The notes below the pieces were generated by a model, which worked only from the letters and a program-made list of their open reading frames with translations, had not been told where the DNA came from and ran no database searches. From the NCBI GenBank assembly GCA_032622095.1, contig CP136066.1:45666911-45730910 (forward strand): a stretch of 64,000 nucleotides of DNA, read 5' to 3'. This stretch comes from Siphonodentalium dalli (Eukaryota > Mollusca > Scaphopoda > Gadilida > Siphonodentaliidae). Position 1 is the stretch's first letter. Each line of letters opens with the position of its first letter. Below, in pieces: positions 12,451 through 24,394 of this stretch. Both the position numbers and the translations under genes were made by a program.

Positions 12451-13832
12451 GAGACACGACACAATATGTCACATGAGAGAAGCCAAGTGTCAACGATTGG
12501 TGTGCGTTAGTGCTCTATCTAATAGACCATGCATAGGAGGCTTTTATTCACGGTTGATTTTTCTGTTTGAATTACTGATGTATTCTATAGCAGGGACGTT
12601 GTCTCGGTGATGGGGTACCTATACTCTTAGGTAAAAGGAGTGTTGCCCGGAAAATGAAAGGTTGAGAGCAAGCAGTTTTAGTGCCTTGAAAAATGAACAT
12701 AAGCATCTAATATATATATATACATGAGAGCGATTAGAACATTTACTTTTCATATAAAGACACATAATCCGATTTAACTCCCCTAAATTACTATTTCTTT
12801 GGCTTCGTGGGTAAATTTTTTTTTATTTTGTTGTGTCTTTGGTTAACTTCCATAATAATGTATTCTAACCATGACTAGCAAATTGTAAGCATTTGAACGC
12901 TGATAGCTTTTAAATGCACGGATGGCCTTCGTATTACACGTAGGTTATAATTAGAAATAACAGTTACCAAATTATGAAAATTTCCTCAAGAATATACTAA
13001 TAGTATAGTGTAATGATAGTGTGAATGCGATATTATCCACAAACCACACTTTGTTTATATACAGCACGTAAACAGTGAGCGACAAGCAAAACTCTCAACC
13101 CCGTGGCAATTGTTTTTAAAATGATGATTGGTATTATTCTTTCTGTTTATGGTGGTTTTAACGGATGGAACTATTTTAATAGCAATACCGACCGTCGATC
13201 GCCAACGCTTACCGTATCTTTAAAATTAGCAAGATAGAATTCGCTCCGCGCTCCAGAAGCGGACCACCCAATAGTAGAGTACCCTGCCACGTCCCTGCCG
13301 AATAGATAGTACATCTAGGGCACAACCTTACTAAGCCTCCTGGACTTGACACACATTGAAACACGTTATCCAGCGTATACCTCATATGCATGGAGCATTG
13401 CTAGCGGTCATGGTGCCCTGGAATACGCAAGAAAAAGTTGGAAGAAGAAATGACACATTGGCTCTTAGTGTTGCTGTGTTAGATTAGGAGTTGTGCGTGT
13501 TGTCTTTAATTTATTTATTTGTGTATTTGTTTTATATCGGTTTTTTGAGTATTAAAATTCGTTGTATTTTAGATCCCTTTGAGTATTTATCCAAATGTAT
13601 GACTATCAGAAGGGCTACCGTAAGAATATTAGAACAAGTATACCAATCTTCAAGAACATATTACACCGACCAATATTGTCGGAATATGTAATTAAAATAA
13701 CCTTTGATAAATTTTGTGAAGGAAATATGGACAAGTAATTCAGTCAAATCAATCCGTAATTATGTCAACTGCATTGGAATAATATTTAACATAAGAGCAA
13801 CGCACAGCAGAACTCGAGTCATGGACTGGAGC

Positions 13833-13893
13833 ATGGTGGTGCCATACCCAGGTCGAAATGGAGTCCATTTCGACCTGGGTATGGCACCACCAT
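13833..13893. repeat. Perfect 61-bp palindrome
   Basis: The left arm begins ATGGTGGTGCCATACCCAGG and is repeated exactly in reverse complement, ending CCTGGGTATGGCACCACCAT. Pairing continues to the single central base at 13863 (30 + 1 + 30). Perfect arms imply recent origin or conversion between them. Confidence 0.9.
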
Positions 13894-15099
13894 TTGATGG
13901 ACCTGTCGAAATTCCATTGATATGACCGTGTTTAATCTTTCGATGAATTTGATATCTTTTCCGACAACCAAACGTCGAATATGTCTGATAAGAACCGTTT
14001 GCGATCAGCATAGCACCATATTTTAAAGAATGCGGCTACATCTCTCAATATTACAACTGGTCTACCGTTTTGGCTGAGCGTATAGCATTCCCTTAAAATA
14101 TCAACTTTCTAACCATTTAAGGCACACGAATCATCACACACTCCTAACCACAACCCTCCTAGCGCCAACACTTAAACAAGCAGCTACATCCCTGCTTTGA
14201 TTTAGGTTTGCTCATTAATAAATTCTGGTGGGGCGAATGCGAAGCTTTCGATTGACACCGAAACGAGTCCTCGACGTTGGATATTCTTCAAGAAATTGTC
14301 GGTTTCACGCGGTTCCGAGTCCTGATCAGCGGTTTTTCACTTTGTTTCACGTTCCAACCCATTACGGTACGAAATTATACCACTCGATATACCGCGAAAA
14401 CATATTATATCCAGTGTGATGTTCCCCATGCAACAGATCGCAGTAAATTCCTGTTACATAGAGGATGTCTAATGAGTCGCAACTCTGCACTAAATTTGAA
14501 TGAGCCGAGCATAACGAGGCTCGAATCGATTTAGTGGACGAGGTTTATAAATTTGGTATATAATTGCGAATTCCTTATCACAACCAAAGAGGAAGTAAAG
14601 ACACCTTCAAGAAAAAATATAGTTACATTTTAGATGCGTCTTTTCGTGTGGACACAACTTATCACCCATGTTTATATCACAGTCAACACTAAATAACCCA
14701 ACACAAATTGAATATTACATATTATATTCTAATGATCATACTACTACCATTGCTCGATACCATTGTGCTAAGCTCTTACGTCACTGCATGTGCCCATAAT
14801 ACACGTGTGTCTTACTAAGAGATATGAGGTCGGGTTTGGGGGCTAATTATGTGACAAAAAGCCAATAATGTAAGTATAGCGTATCATCCCCCCCCCCCTC
14901 TTTTGGTTCAAGCCATTTTCACACACTTCTGTCAATTGATACTCGGGATTCACATACCCATAGTAACCGTACTCTGGACTCAATAAAAGGTTGGATGGCA
15001 AGCAGTTTTTGTAACACAAAATTACACATAGTTTTATTATTATTGTCCATCTCTAATCAAATCATATATGGATATAATTCAGTCTAATACACTCTAAAT

Positions 15100-15370
15100 C
15101 GCGTTGGGTAACGTTTTTACCCGACACAATAGTGAATATAGCACCACGTGAAAGCTTAGTAACTTTTTGTTGGTTTGTGTAAAACATATGTTACACAATT
15201 GGGCAACTTTTACCCAATTTTGGGCAAATTTTTTCTCAACGCAGGGTAAACATTTGCCCAGTAATAATTTGCCTACTGTGTTGGGCGATTTTTTGTACCC
15301 AACATTGGGTGAATAGTTACTTAATTATTGAGTCAAATCAACTGATGTAAGGGGATGTATTGCCATTAAC
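15100..15370. repeat. Cluster of alternating TTGGGCAA / TTACCCAA motifs
   Basis: Multiple short motifs (GTTGGGTAA, TTTACCCAA, TTGGGCAA, TTTGCCCA, GTTGGGTTAA) occur in both orientations and could fold into several hairpins. It is probably an old non-autonomous DNA element. The boundaries are uncertain. Confidence 0.4.
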
Positions 15371-15491
15371 GTTGGGTTAAAATGACTATTTTCGCGACAG
15401 TATATTCAGATATATCTGATAAAATATATTTAATTTATTTCCATCGACAAAATAATTATTCCAAAGTGGGAATTGCCTAAATTATACTAAA

Positions 15492-16250
15492 CTAGATGGA
15501 GTCCCGGTGCGTTGCTCGGGTAAAGAATGGGTAATTATTAGTTCCCCTTCAAGTTATTTAACTTAATTATTTGTCTTCTGGGATAAATATCACCTATTGC
15601 ATGACACTCTCTGGATAAAGTTAACTCTAATTTTAAGTTGACAAAAAAGTTGACAATAAACTCTAGTGCATCTTTAAGTCATATGAGGTCAACGGCATCT
15701 ATTCGACGACATTCCCCGTGTCAAATTACGTCTAGTGCCAATTTTCACACATATCTCAGCTGATAATAAACGCTATACGTTTATCATCTAAGTAAAAATT
15801 ATGTATTAATCACCATTTGAGTCATCTTAGATCAAAGGCTCATAAATTATCCAATTTTATTCCCATGTTCAGGTGACCCATGTGTACCAATTTCCATACA
15901 TATCTTCTAAGCTGATAAATAACGCTATGTATTGCTAATGATGATAATATAATCTTTAAGTTCCCCTTTAGGGTCAACGGCACCTATCCAATGGTACTCA
16001 TCGGGTCAATTCACCACTACATACCCATTACCAGCTACTATAGGCTCCAACCGTTTTGGGTATATTATTAATTATTTAATTTAAACTGTTTATTACTGGC
16101 CCTTTAAGTAGTCTGATGGCAACTGTACCTATCCGCTGACACTCATCTGATCAAATTATTCCTGCTGAATCAATTTTCAACGCCCAGCTTCCAGCCATTT
16201 TGGGTATATAATTAATTATTTATTTAGATTAAATATTAGTGCCCTCTATA
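15492..16250 (-). mobile_element. Helitron-like element, 3' end resolved, minus strand
   Basis: Read on the minus strand, the sequence ends with a hairpin (CCCGAGCAACGCACCGGG, 15503-15520) followed by a short spacer and CTAG (15492-15495) with a flanking T. That is the layout of Helitron 3' termini. A related terminus occurs on the plus strand at 37091-37118. The body carries diverged internal repeats (GGTCAACGGCA at about 15690 and 15972; TTTTGGGTATAT near 16052 and 16197). No Rep/helicase coding sequence is visible, so it is non-autonomous. The 5' end, to the right, is not resolved. Confidence 0.5.
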
Positions 16251-17219
16251 ACGACATATGACGTTAGCTATCCCATGCCACTACCCGAGTTGTATTGGTA
16301 TACCTCCTTACTCGTACTATTTTTCGCGCACCCACTGGTATGCGAATTTAAAACTGAGTGAAAAATAGTACGACTCCTAAGTTTACCCCAAAACATAAGG
16401 AAAATAAGATCGATATGTTAATGAGTTACACACTCTAAGAAAACAGCTCCCAAATTGGTTCCCCGGGGGAACCAAATACCAATACAGAACCAAACAGTTT
16501 GGTTCCACACTGCTTTGGTTCCATCTGGAACCAAATCCTAAGTTTGGTTCTTCAAAGAACTCACATAATTCAAGGTTTGAGTGGTAACAGGCCTAGCCGA
16601 AATGCCCTATAGTCTAAAATTTAACAATATGGCCACGCTTTTGGGGTTAAGGTGAATGTGGAAGGCTAAATCAGGCGGAATTCCTTTGAAATGCCAATAT
16701 ACACATGCCCCATATAATGTACATTGCGGAAAATTGTATTGGATAGCCTAGTATATACTGTAGGTGCATGCGCACAACCAATATCAACACCACTATTCAC
16801 ATGTAAAGCGATAAATCATGGTAACATATTCGATGTTTCATAATTGTAAGACCTTCATACACATATTCCACTAATTCCCAGCCCTGCAGTGTCAACATGG
16901 TCATACATTCCGAGTTAATTATTTCAACTCAACTATTTAAGACACCATACGAGTGTTGATTTTCTCAACTCAGCAGCCTAGATGGTTGTGGTGTTACTTC
17001 ATTCGAGTTCATTTCAATCATGTCAATTTAACTATTTAAATACCAGAATGTTTATTTGGAACATACATAAACACACATCTTCAAAACAAAATAATGACGC
17101 ATGTATGCTCTACTCGGTGTACAGTTTTGCAAAACGTGGCATTTAATATACATGCACGCGTATTTTATACATGTATAATGAACTACTAAGAACTGAAATA
17201 CCCATCAGATACAAAACTT
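16251..17219. other. Non-coding, short inverted motifs
   Basis: Contains a hairpin at 16313-16372 (CGTACTATTTTTC / GAAAAATAGTACG) and, at about 16455-16555, several TTTGGTTC / GAACCAAA motifs in both orientations. No gene is recognised. Confidence 0.45.
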
Positions 17220-17224
17220 TTATG

Positions 17225-17643
17225 AAAAAGTTTTGTCAGTTTTGAATTCGCGCAGCAAAAACAAACATTGCTCTGAAAAGCCTAGATTAATAATTACTCG
17301 ATATACACAATACGGAATTGCTTGTATGAAAAGCTCAAGGAAAATGTGACAGGCATGATTGTGGAGGTCGCAGGAAGGACGAGACTTTTGAAAACCAATG
17401 ATTAACTTTTGGAGATAAAAATCTTTAGTTGGGTCACAGACACCTGTATTTTGTGAAAGAAACTAATAACCGATAACACCGTGCGTACTGCTGCCACCCC
17501 ATAAGAAGCATTATATAATGGGCCACAAAAAGACAAACCGTACCAACCGAGATAGGTATTTCGGTCGAAAGATTATACTTATGACAAAAAGCTAAAACGT
17601 TGCCCCAATATTTGCTGTAAGTGTCTTTAGTTGTCGTGGCCAC
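17225..17643 (-). pseudogene. DIRS tyrosine recombinase, N-terminal part only
   Basis: The open segment at 17643-17434 reads TKDTYSKYWGNVLAFCHKYN and continues with VGTVCLFVAHYIMLL. This is the SAM-like core-binding domain that precedes the catalytic domain of tyrosine recombinases. After a frame change near 17460 the sequence continues with FHKIQVSVTQLKIFISKKL, GFQKSRPSCDL and LGFSEQCLFLL, matching the start of the catalytic domain up to the stretch just before the first catalytic arginine. Nothing after about 17225 matches the HxxR or tyrosine regions. The protein is therefore truncated and cannot recombine. It lies about 135 bp downstream of the RNase H frame. Confidence 0.65.
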
Positions 17644-17779
17644 AGACAGTGATCAGCTATATGCTTCATAGTGGAAATAAGTTGGTGATGGTCATCTGAG
17701 GTGGTATCGCTGTAGGTTCGGCTACTGTCCATGGCGCTTGCTGTCGGAAATCCTCTACCTGCAACCTCGAGAGCCGATC

Positions 17780-19128
17780 CTATAAGCGATTGTCCTTACC
17801 CGCGATATGCTGACATCGAATAACGATATTAAATTTGAGTGTAATTAAGACAACCAAACGAAAAAGTTTTAAAAGACTAGAATCTGTAGTTGTTTGAGCA
17901 TTAATGATAGCCACAACTGCCCCACTATCCGAATGGAGTATGAGCTTATGATTTTTGAAACGATGTCCCCAAATGTTAAGGGCTAACCAGATAGGATAAA
18001 GCTCCAAAATGGCAATGATAAGCTTCTTGGTTGCAAGTGGCCATTCCCCATAAAACCAAAACTTGCCACAAATACCTCCAAACCCAAGGGTGGAGGAAGC
18101 ATCTGTGCATATGTGAATTTTATCTGCAGAAATCCACTGTTCCTCTAAAAAGAAAGTTTTCCCATTATAGCTCTGCAGAAAAGAAAGCCATAACTGCAAG
18201 TCAAGCTTTACCTCCCTCGTCAGTCGTGCCCGGTGGGATGGGTGCTTCATAGATATCTTAATAAGCCGTCGCAGAACCACCCGACCAAGAACGACCAAGG
18301 AGCAGGCAAAACTCAAAGTACAAATGATTGATTGAAGTTGTTTGAGGGCAGCTTCTCCATATTAAGAAGTTGCATAATTTCTGCTTGACATGTATTAATT
18401 TTGTCCAAAGGCGAAGTAGCCTCCATACGACATGAATCCAACTGTATGCCGAGACATTCCAAAGTTCTACTTGGGCCCAGGGTTTTCTCGTGTGCTATCG
18501 GAACCCCTAAAATAGCACACATGTCCAGAAATAACTGTAATACCAAATCTGCTTCCTTATAGCTTCTAAGGATCAGACAGAAATCATCAAGATGGTGCAC
18601 CAGTGGTATGTGAAGATTAGTGGTGGCTATCCACTCAATTGAAGTGCTGAGGCTCTCAAACAAAAGACTTGACCGACTGCAACCCATTGACAGGAACTTA
18701 TCATAGTAAAATTGCTCATTCCACTTAAAGCCCAGCAAATGATGATCCTCCGTTCGGACTGGCACCAAACGAAAGGCAGAAAGTACATCAATACGCAAAA
18801 GTACTGCCCCAACTCCGGTCCGTTTGATAATTGTAATGGCATCCTGCACGGAGGAGTAGTGAACAACTGATTGTTCTTTCGGTATACCATCGTTAACGGA
18901 ACAGCCCTCTGGAAAAGATAAGTGGTGTATCATGCGACACTCCCCTGGTGTTTTCTTTGTGACCACTCCGAGTGGTGAAACATGAAATGATGCTAATGGA
19001 GGAGCAGGAAATGGGCCTGCTATACGATTAGCAGCTAGCTCGGCCTTCAATTTCTTTTCGACAATATGTGGCAGCTCAAGAGCTGATTTAAGATTGTTAA
19101 CATGTAAATTCATGACCGATAATGACAT
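17780..19128 (-). pseudogene. DIRS reverse transcriptase and RNase H
   Basis: The RT frame (19128-18313) shows FHVSPLGVVTKKTPGECRMI, LLRIDVLSAFRLVPV (first catalytic Asp region), FLSMGCSRSSLLFE, and HHLDDFCLI carrying the catalytic DD pair. A single-base frame change at about 18340-18350 leads into the RNase H frame (to 17780). That frame contains SFACSLVVLGRVVLRR, then HICTDASSTLGFGG (first RNase H Asp), AILELYPIWLAL (Glu), and LILHSDSGAVVAIINAQTT (second Asp). It ends RCQHIAGKDNRL. All catalytic acidic residues are visible, but the frameshift breaks the polyprotein. No complete ORF was seen. Confidence 0.85.
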
Positions 19129-20511
19129 TCTAAATTGAAACCAAGCCGGAAACCATTGACTAGAAAATTAACTTGCTGTTGACCATAGCATTGAAGAATA
19201 AAAGCTAGTGCTGGAACATTGATTGGTGTAACTACTGTAGAATTAGATGGGTGAGAATGTAAATTGCCAGGGTTGCAGTGTATCACAACATTGTTCAGTG
19301 ACTCACGATCGAGAGCCGAATGGTTTCGGGGCACCTCGGTCCGAAAAGAACTGTTCCTCCGAAAGCTCCCCCGAAACCACTCATTCTTTCTGTGGCATTT
19401 TTGCAAGGAATGGTCCTTGTCGCACACCACACATTTATGTGGGAATTCATATCCATCGCAGGACCCTGTCCCATGAAATTTTAAACATGTTACTTGAGGA
19501 ATTTGGAGCGGTGCGTCGAAAAGTGTTGGCACGCTCAGGTTGCTGAGGATGAAATTGGCTAGGTTTGTTGGGCCTCGTATATAGTTTAGAATGTAATGAA
19601 TCCCAGGTCAGATTATCATCAGACTGGCGGGAAAGCCGAAATTGCCAGTCGTATCAAGCCCAATTTGCGCCGTCCTTGGCCATGGGTCGAATGAAACTCT
19701 GGTATTGATTAAGAGCTTTAGAAGTGGATGGATATTTTGTGAGATAAATATCCTTAAAAATCTCAAATGCAGTGAGCCACTGGTCTATATCTTTAATTTG
19801 GCGAACCGGTTTGGGAACATAAATGAGAGGTGAGCCCTCCCCAGCCGGATTGACATCAATCGTATATTGTGTCTAAGAACTGCCATGGTCAAAAGCAGTG
19901 AGGAAAATTCAACATATTCATTGGCCCATACTTTTCTTTTTACTGCTGGGGTAACATGGGCTGCCAATGGAATTGCGGAATTCGCCACATTTGAGGGGCC
20001 AGCCACATTGGCCAAAGACGACAAGCGCATCAAAGAAGAGGGGCCCGCATTGGATGTGTCTTCCGTTATGGGGTCCTGGCTACCTGGCGGATATCAGAGA
20101 GGGCATAATGTCCTCACCAAAGTCAACACCTGTTGGCATCGACTGCAGCTGGAATAATTTCTGCTGCAGCTCTGCAATCACTTGCTATGTTTGGGCTGGC
20201 GAAAGAATGTCGAGTATGCCCACTAAATCGTGTGTGTGATTTTGCCTGCGTGTGTTCAATGTCATTGTGTCGTTTGCCTGGTCATTACTTGGATTACATG
20301 TAATATGTGGTAGGCCATCCTCGAGTGCGTCGGCTGTATTAGCACTGCGGCCCTGTCTGCCAATCGCTGAAGGCCGACCTCGTCCTCTGCGTGCATGGGT
20401 GGTCATCATCTTGGATTGTATTTGCGAGCCCCGATCGGCACGCTTCGATGTAGCTTTTAGCATCTGAAAGCAAACAATAATGAAGCGAGTAACATAGTTC
20501 TGATGAGCCAC
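19110..20511 (-). pseudogene. DIRS gag-like ORF with cysteine/histidine knuckles
   Basis: The N-terminal part (20511-20185) is basic and low in complexity. The 20033-19785 frame contains KRKVWANEYVEFSSLL, a motif typical of DIRS-family gag proteins. A frame change gives VRQIKDIDQWLTAFEIF and YPSTSKALNQYQSFIRPMA, then a TGA interrupts the W-x-YDWQFR motif near 19666. The last frame (19532-19110) carries CLKFHGTGSCDGYEFPHKC followed by VVCDKDHSLQKC, the Cys/His knuckle region. At least three frameshifts and one stop are present. The tail overlaps the start of the RT frame by 19 bp. Confidence 0.7.
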
Positions 20512-21620
20512 CGCTCCCTTAGTGGATTAAAACTGTTACGCTCTACATCCTATTTGCTTCAATTCATTTGCGTATTTATGATGTGTTTAAATAAAATACC
20601 TGTGTATCATAAATGCCGTGTGTTGCTAGCTAGCACGTACCTATGACATTGACTTGAATAAATAGATTTGACTACATTATATCATTAATATGCCTGATCT
20701 TTAAGCATAAGATGAATAACAAATTTAAATTAATTTGGTTGCTAGCAATGGGTGAACAAGTATAATTGCCGGTACATGTGAACATGACGTTCTCTCCAGG
20801 TTATATAATCAAATTCTACCTCAGCGCAGATGTATTAATGTACACCTGGACATCATGGAATTTGAGTAATATATGCATGTCATGAAACCAAATTCGGCAC
20901 TGGCTGCAAAATGTAGAACGCAAAATTAAGAAATGAACTGTCAATTATCTAGATTAAACAAAAATATACCCTAGGAAGATCAGGATGGTACACCAAAGAC
21001 CTCCCCAGCACCAAGTATAACAGCCGAAATAACCCTGCATGACAGAGATCAGTCACAATGGATATTAGTAGCCTTCTAATGAAAGTTAAACGCTGTTAGA
21101 AATGACTGACTGATTAATAATGGCAGATTTTCAATATTAATAAAAAATTACACTGAAAGATAATAGTTCGTTGGAACCCTGTACAGCACGGATCAGTGGC
21201 ATTATTACCCATATCAGGCAAACTACTAATGATGTGTTAAAAAATTACCAGTCAAAATAAATGCAAATTATTCAATATTAACAATCATAACCCCAAAAGT
21301 ACACTGGTTAACCCTGCACTACAGATATCAGTGACACTACTCATACCAGTGAAAACTGATACATATAATTTAAAAGTGCACTGAGATATAACACCCCGTC
21401 AATAACCCTGCAGAGCAGAGATCAGTGACGCTAGATGAGAGGTGTTTACATGTTAGAGAAACACTGATCATGACATTTGACCCAGGCATAAGAGAGGCAT
21501 GGTGGAATCTAAGCACCAGAACACAGTAATGATAAATAACTCACACAAGCGCACTGACAGACAAGAAAACCATAGTCAGAAATGGTAACGCCACCAAGAT
21601 TATAGTATTACATATAAATA
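20512..21620 (-). repeat. Leader region of the DIRS element with four degenerate repeats
   Basis: Near 21026, 21175, 21308 and 21402 an AACCCTGCA-like sequence followed by GATCAGTGAC-like sequence recurs. A fifth, related copy (ACCCTGCAAATCAGAGATCA) occurs at about 27657 next to an SGNH-like coding fragment. This suggests a second remnant of a related retroelement there. Confidence 0.45.
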
Positions 21621-22558
21621 GAAATTATAAAAAATACATAAAATATTTTGATAACAATTGCGTTTAAACAAGTAATCCTTCAAATTATTAGTAACAAAGC
21701 AAGTAAACGACTGTGGGGTCACTCAAAACAGATTATAAAGACTTGGACTTAGTATACTGTAAATACTAAAATTTAAATTAAATAATTAAAAGATAAAATT
21801 TAGCAAGTAGTAAAAGTTAATTTTCTCATTTAATTTTCTTTTTTGGTTAAATAAAGCAATAATTTAAATGTAACATTTGGTTTTAAAAAAATAATTTACC
21901 GTGGCTCTTCCAATAATTTCGCGACTGACCTGGTCAATTGTTCTTAAGAAGTTGTTTTGATGATTACTATGGAGGGAAATAGTTATGGCTGTGGCTTCGC
22001 AAGTAATTAACTTGGTGACGTGATGTTAACAAATCTGAACTCCAGTAAACCAAGGACCCTCCATACCAAATATAAGGTAAATTAATAATTCTTTAGAAGT
22101 TGTTTTAAGATTTACTATGGAGGGAAAGAATTGTGGTGCTGGCTTCGCAACTATTTGACCTCATTGTAACAAATATAAATATTAGTCACTCAGGCAATAG
22201 ATGTATCTATTCTGTATATTAAGTTATTGGGTCTTACGTGTCTTGAGATGTCTAAATAGTTTTCGATGGACAGATCGCACAAGGGACCCACGCCAATCTT
22301 CTCTGTTGGGATTCCAATTGTTGGCTTATTAAATATGCACATATGCTTAAGATACAGTCGCGCGCGAAGCACGCTCCCGTAAGTCGGGTTTTGGGTCGCA
22401 GTTAATGAAAATATCATTGAAATAATCGGTTTCCCCCAATAAACATCCATATATTCAATATACATGTTTTGGAGCAGAATTAGGCAGTCCATATTGGACG
22501 CCATCATGGAATTTTTTTTGTATTGATTGAATTTTCACACATATTTATTAGTTATGTG
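21621..22558. other. Non-coding, no gene recognised
   Basis: Contains a diverged direct repeat: ACTATGGAGGGAAA occurs at about 21967 and 22111, with AGAAGTTGTTTT preceding both. The longest minus-strand open frame (22190-22507) has no recognisable domain. The last 8 bp (22551-22558, GTTATGTG) are the left target duplication of the hAT element. Confidence 0.45.
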
Positions 22559-23867
22559 CAGTGTTCGCGCTGTCGGTAGCCAAATTAGCCAATGGCTAAT
22601 CTTTTTCGAATTTGGCTAATTAAAATTTCATTTGGCTAAACTTTTGGCTACACTTTTTTTGACCACAAATGGAGATTGAAAGCATGGAGTCAGAAAGCTA
22701 ATTAATAAAAGCGCTCAATAGATCGACATTGAAGACGAAGTTAGGTGACGAAAGTATTTCATTATTTTCGTTCATTAACAGCAAAATGTAAGCTCTAACA
22801 TTTAGTGAAAACATATTTTTATTTCCAAATCTAACATAATATACAGACAGGGTTCGCGCTGCCACTTGCCAAATTTGCCAATGGCAAAAACAATCTCATT
22901 TGGCAAAAACAAAATCTCATTTGGCAAAAGTTTTGGCAAGTGGGTTTTCAATTATGTCATGTGAACGATCTAGTCCGAAAACATCGACAGTGGGAATATA
23001 TCGCCGACTGTACAAAGGGAAACCCGATCGCGGACAGTACAAAAGGAAACCCGATCGACAACTCTATCAACCAAGCGATCACAAAGTGATATGAAACCAA
23101 AGTGTGCATTGACGCCGGTATATAAGCAATTTGTTCGTAACAGGCTGTTTTAATCTGGAGAAAGATTACGTCACTCTTCACGAAACAGCAAAAGGTCATT
23201 ATTTTATTTTAATCCCATAATCCCCATTGTATGTCTGTCACTCACAGGGCTCCTGCACAATGCATGTTTATGATGACATTGCATTTATGACGGTCGAGGT
23301 TTATGAGCACCAAGTGTAAGACAATAGCTTAATCAGCCAAATGTGAATCACGACAGATATTTTGTGGCTATTTGTCGTCAATACCAATACAGTCAAAATA
23401 ATATGCATGCTTTATGACAGATTGTAATTTGATAACGGCGTAACAATATTAAGTTATTAGTTTCCAGATGTCACTTAGATATATTCGCAAGGATAAATGA
23501 TTTAAAAAAAGATATTGATATAAAACAAAAAAATAATGACATTAAGAAGGACAATCCCGGGTTACCACCCCCCCCCCCCGAATCACTCTTTCACATAAAG
23601 ATTAATACATGTTTAATAAATGATATATATAAAAATACTTCTAGTTCATCCAAATTATTTAAATTATTGTGTATTTTACCTGTGTCTGTTAGATTTTACG
23701 TTTTAGTAATTAATTGTGAACCGACCAGAAAACGATGATTTAATTTGACCAAAGTATTTTTAATTTGGCCAAAAAACATTTGGCTAAAGTTTTTTTCATT
23801 TGGCTAATAAAATTTTCATTTGGCTAAACTTTTGGCTAAAGTTTTTTTCGGTCCAGCGCGAACACTG
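22559..23867. mobile_element. Non-autonomous hAT-like DNA transposon with 8-bp TSD
   Basis: The left end is CAGTGTTCGCGCTG (22559-22572) and the right end is its exact reverse complement CAGCGCGAACACTG (23854-23867). Both are flanked directly by GTTATGTG (22551-22558 and 23868-23875), a perfect 8-bp target-site duplication. An 8-bp TSD with CAG-type terminal inverted repeats is characteristic of hAT elements. Sub-terminal TTTGGCTAA motifs recur near both ends. No transposase coding region was found in 1309 bp, so it depends on a partner. A second, related left end lies inside at 22854. Confidence 0.88.
22854..22945. mobile_element. Left end of a second hAT-like family nested inside the first
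   Basis: CAGGGTTCGCGCTGCC followed by several TTTGGCAAAA motifs parallels the outer element's CAGTGTTCGCGCTG plus TTTGGCTAA, but with TTGGCAA in place of TTGGCTAA. A matching right end was not found before 23867, so this is a fragment or an internally deleted insertion. Confidence 0.5.
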
Positions 23868-23915
23868 GTTATGTGGATGGAGTTCTCATTAAACCTCACA
23901 TCCTTATATTGGTTA

Positions 23916-24394
23916 CAGTAATGCCCAAAGTAATTTACCACTTAACCACATCAGACTTATTGGTAATTTTTCAGGATTTAAAATCCTGAACAATTACAAA
24001 TAATTCTGCTCTGGTTAAGTGGTCAATTACTTTGAACATTGCTGTATGAGGATTGAGTTATCATTAAACCTCAAATCCTTATATTGGTTACAGTAATACC
24101 CAAAGTAATTGACCACTTAACCACAGCAGAATTATGGGTATTTTTTCAGCATTTAAAATCCTGATAAATTTCCCATTATTCTACTGTGCTTAAGTGGTCA
24201 ATTACTTTGAACATTACTGTATGAGGATTGAGTTATCATTAAACCTCAAATCCTTATATTGGTTACAGTAATGCCCAAAGTAATTGTCCACTTAACCACA
24301 GCATAATTATGGGTAATTTTTCAGGATTTAAAATCATGAAAAAATACCCATAATTTTCCTGTGGTTAAGTGATCAATTACTTTGGACATTACTG
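23916..24394. mobile_element. Three tandem palindromic MITEs, Tc1/mariner-like ends (copy 1)
   Basis: Three 129-bp palindromes lie at 23916-24044, 24091-24219 and 24266-24394, spaced about 175 bp apart. Each starts CAGTAAT(G/A)CCCAAAGTAAT, ends with its inverted complement ATTACTTTG...ACTG, and is flanked by TA on both sides. TA duplication plus CAGT termini point to the Tc1/mariner superfamily. The centre is GGATTTAAAATCC-like. The 46-bp spacers are also conserved, so the array grew by duplication of MITE plus flank rather than by independent insertions. Confidence 0.82.

Larger units (their letters stand above)
12451..15491. other. Non-coding 3' flank of the FReD exon and intergenic DNA
   Basis: No AATAAA was found close to the FReD stop. 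The stretch contains a TA-rich run near 12710-12722, the perfect palindrome at 13833-13893, a C-run near 14888-14898 and the TTGGGCAA-rich segment at 15100-15370. No coding family is recognised. Confidence 0.45.
17220..21620 (-). mobile_element. DIRS-type tyrosine-recombinase retrotransposon, decayed
   Basis: Reading right to left, the order is gag-like with CCHC knuckles, RT, RNase H, then the N-terminal half of a tyrosine recombinase. That order, with a recombinase in place of a DDE integrase, defines the DIRS order. The coding part runs from about 20511 to 17225 and contains several frameshifts and stops. The recombinase lacks its catalytic half, so the copy is inactive. The right side (20520-21620) is a leader carrying four degenerate repeats. 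The sequence at 21563-21620 recurs elsewhere in the window (32675, 37431), which suggests it is a terminal repeat, so the right boundary is tentative. A DIRS versus Ngaro-like assignment would need phylogeny. Confidence 0.75.

Noticed and set aside
19247-20467. Plus-strand open frames over the DIRS gag region
   Set aside because: They are antisense to a recognisable gag/RT series.
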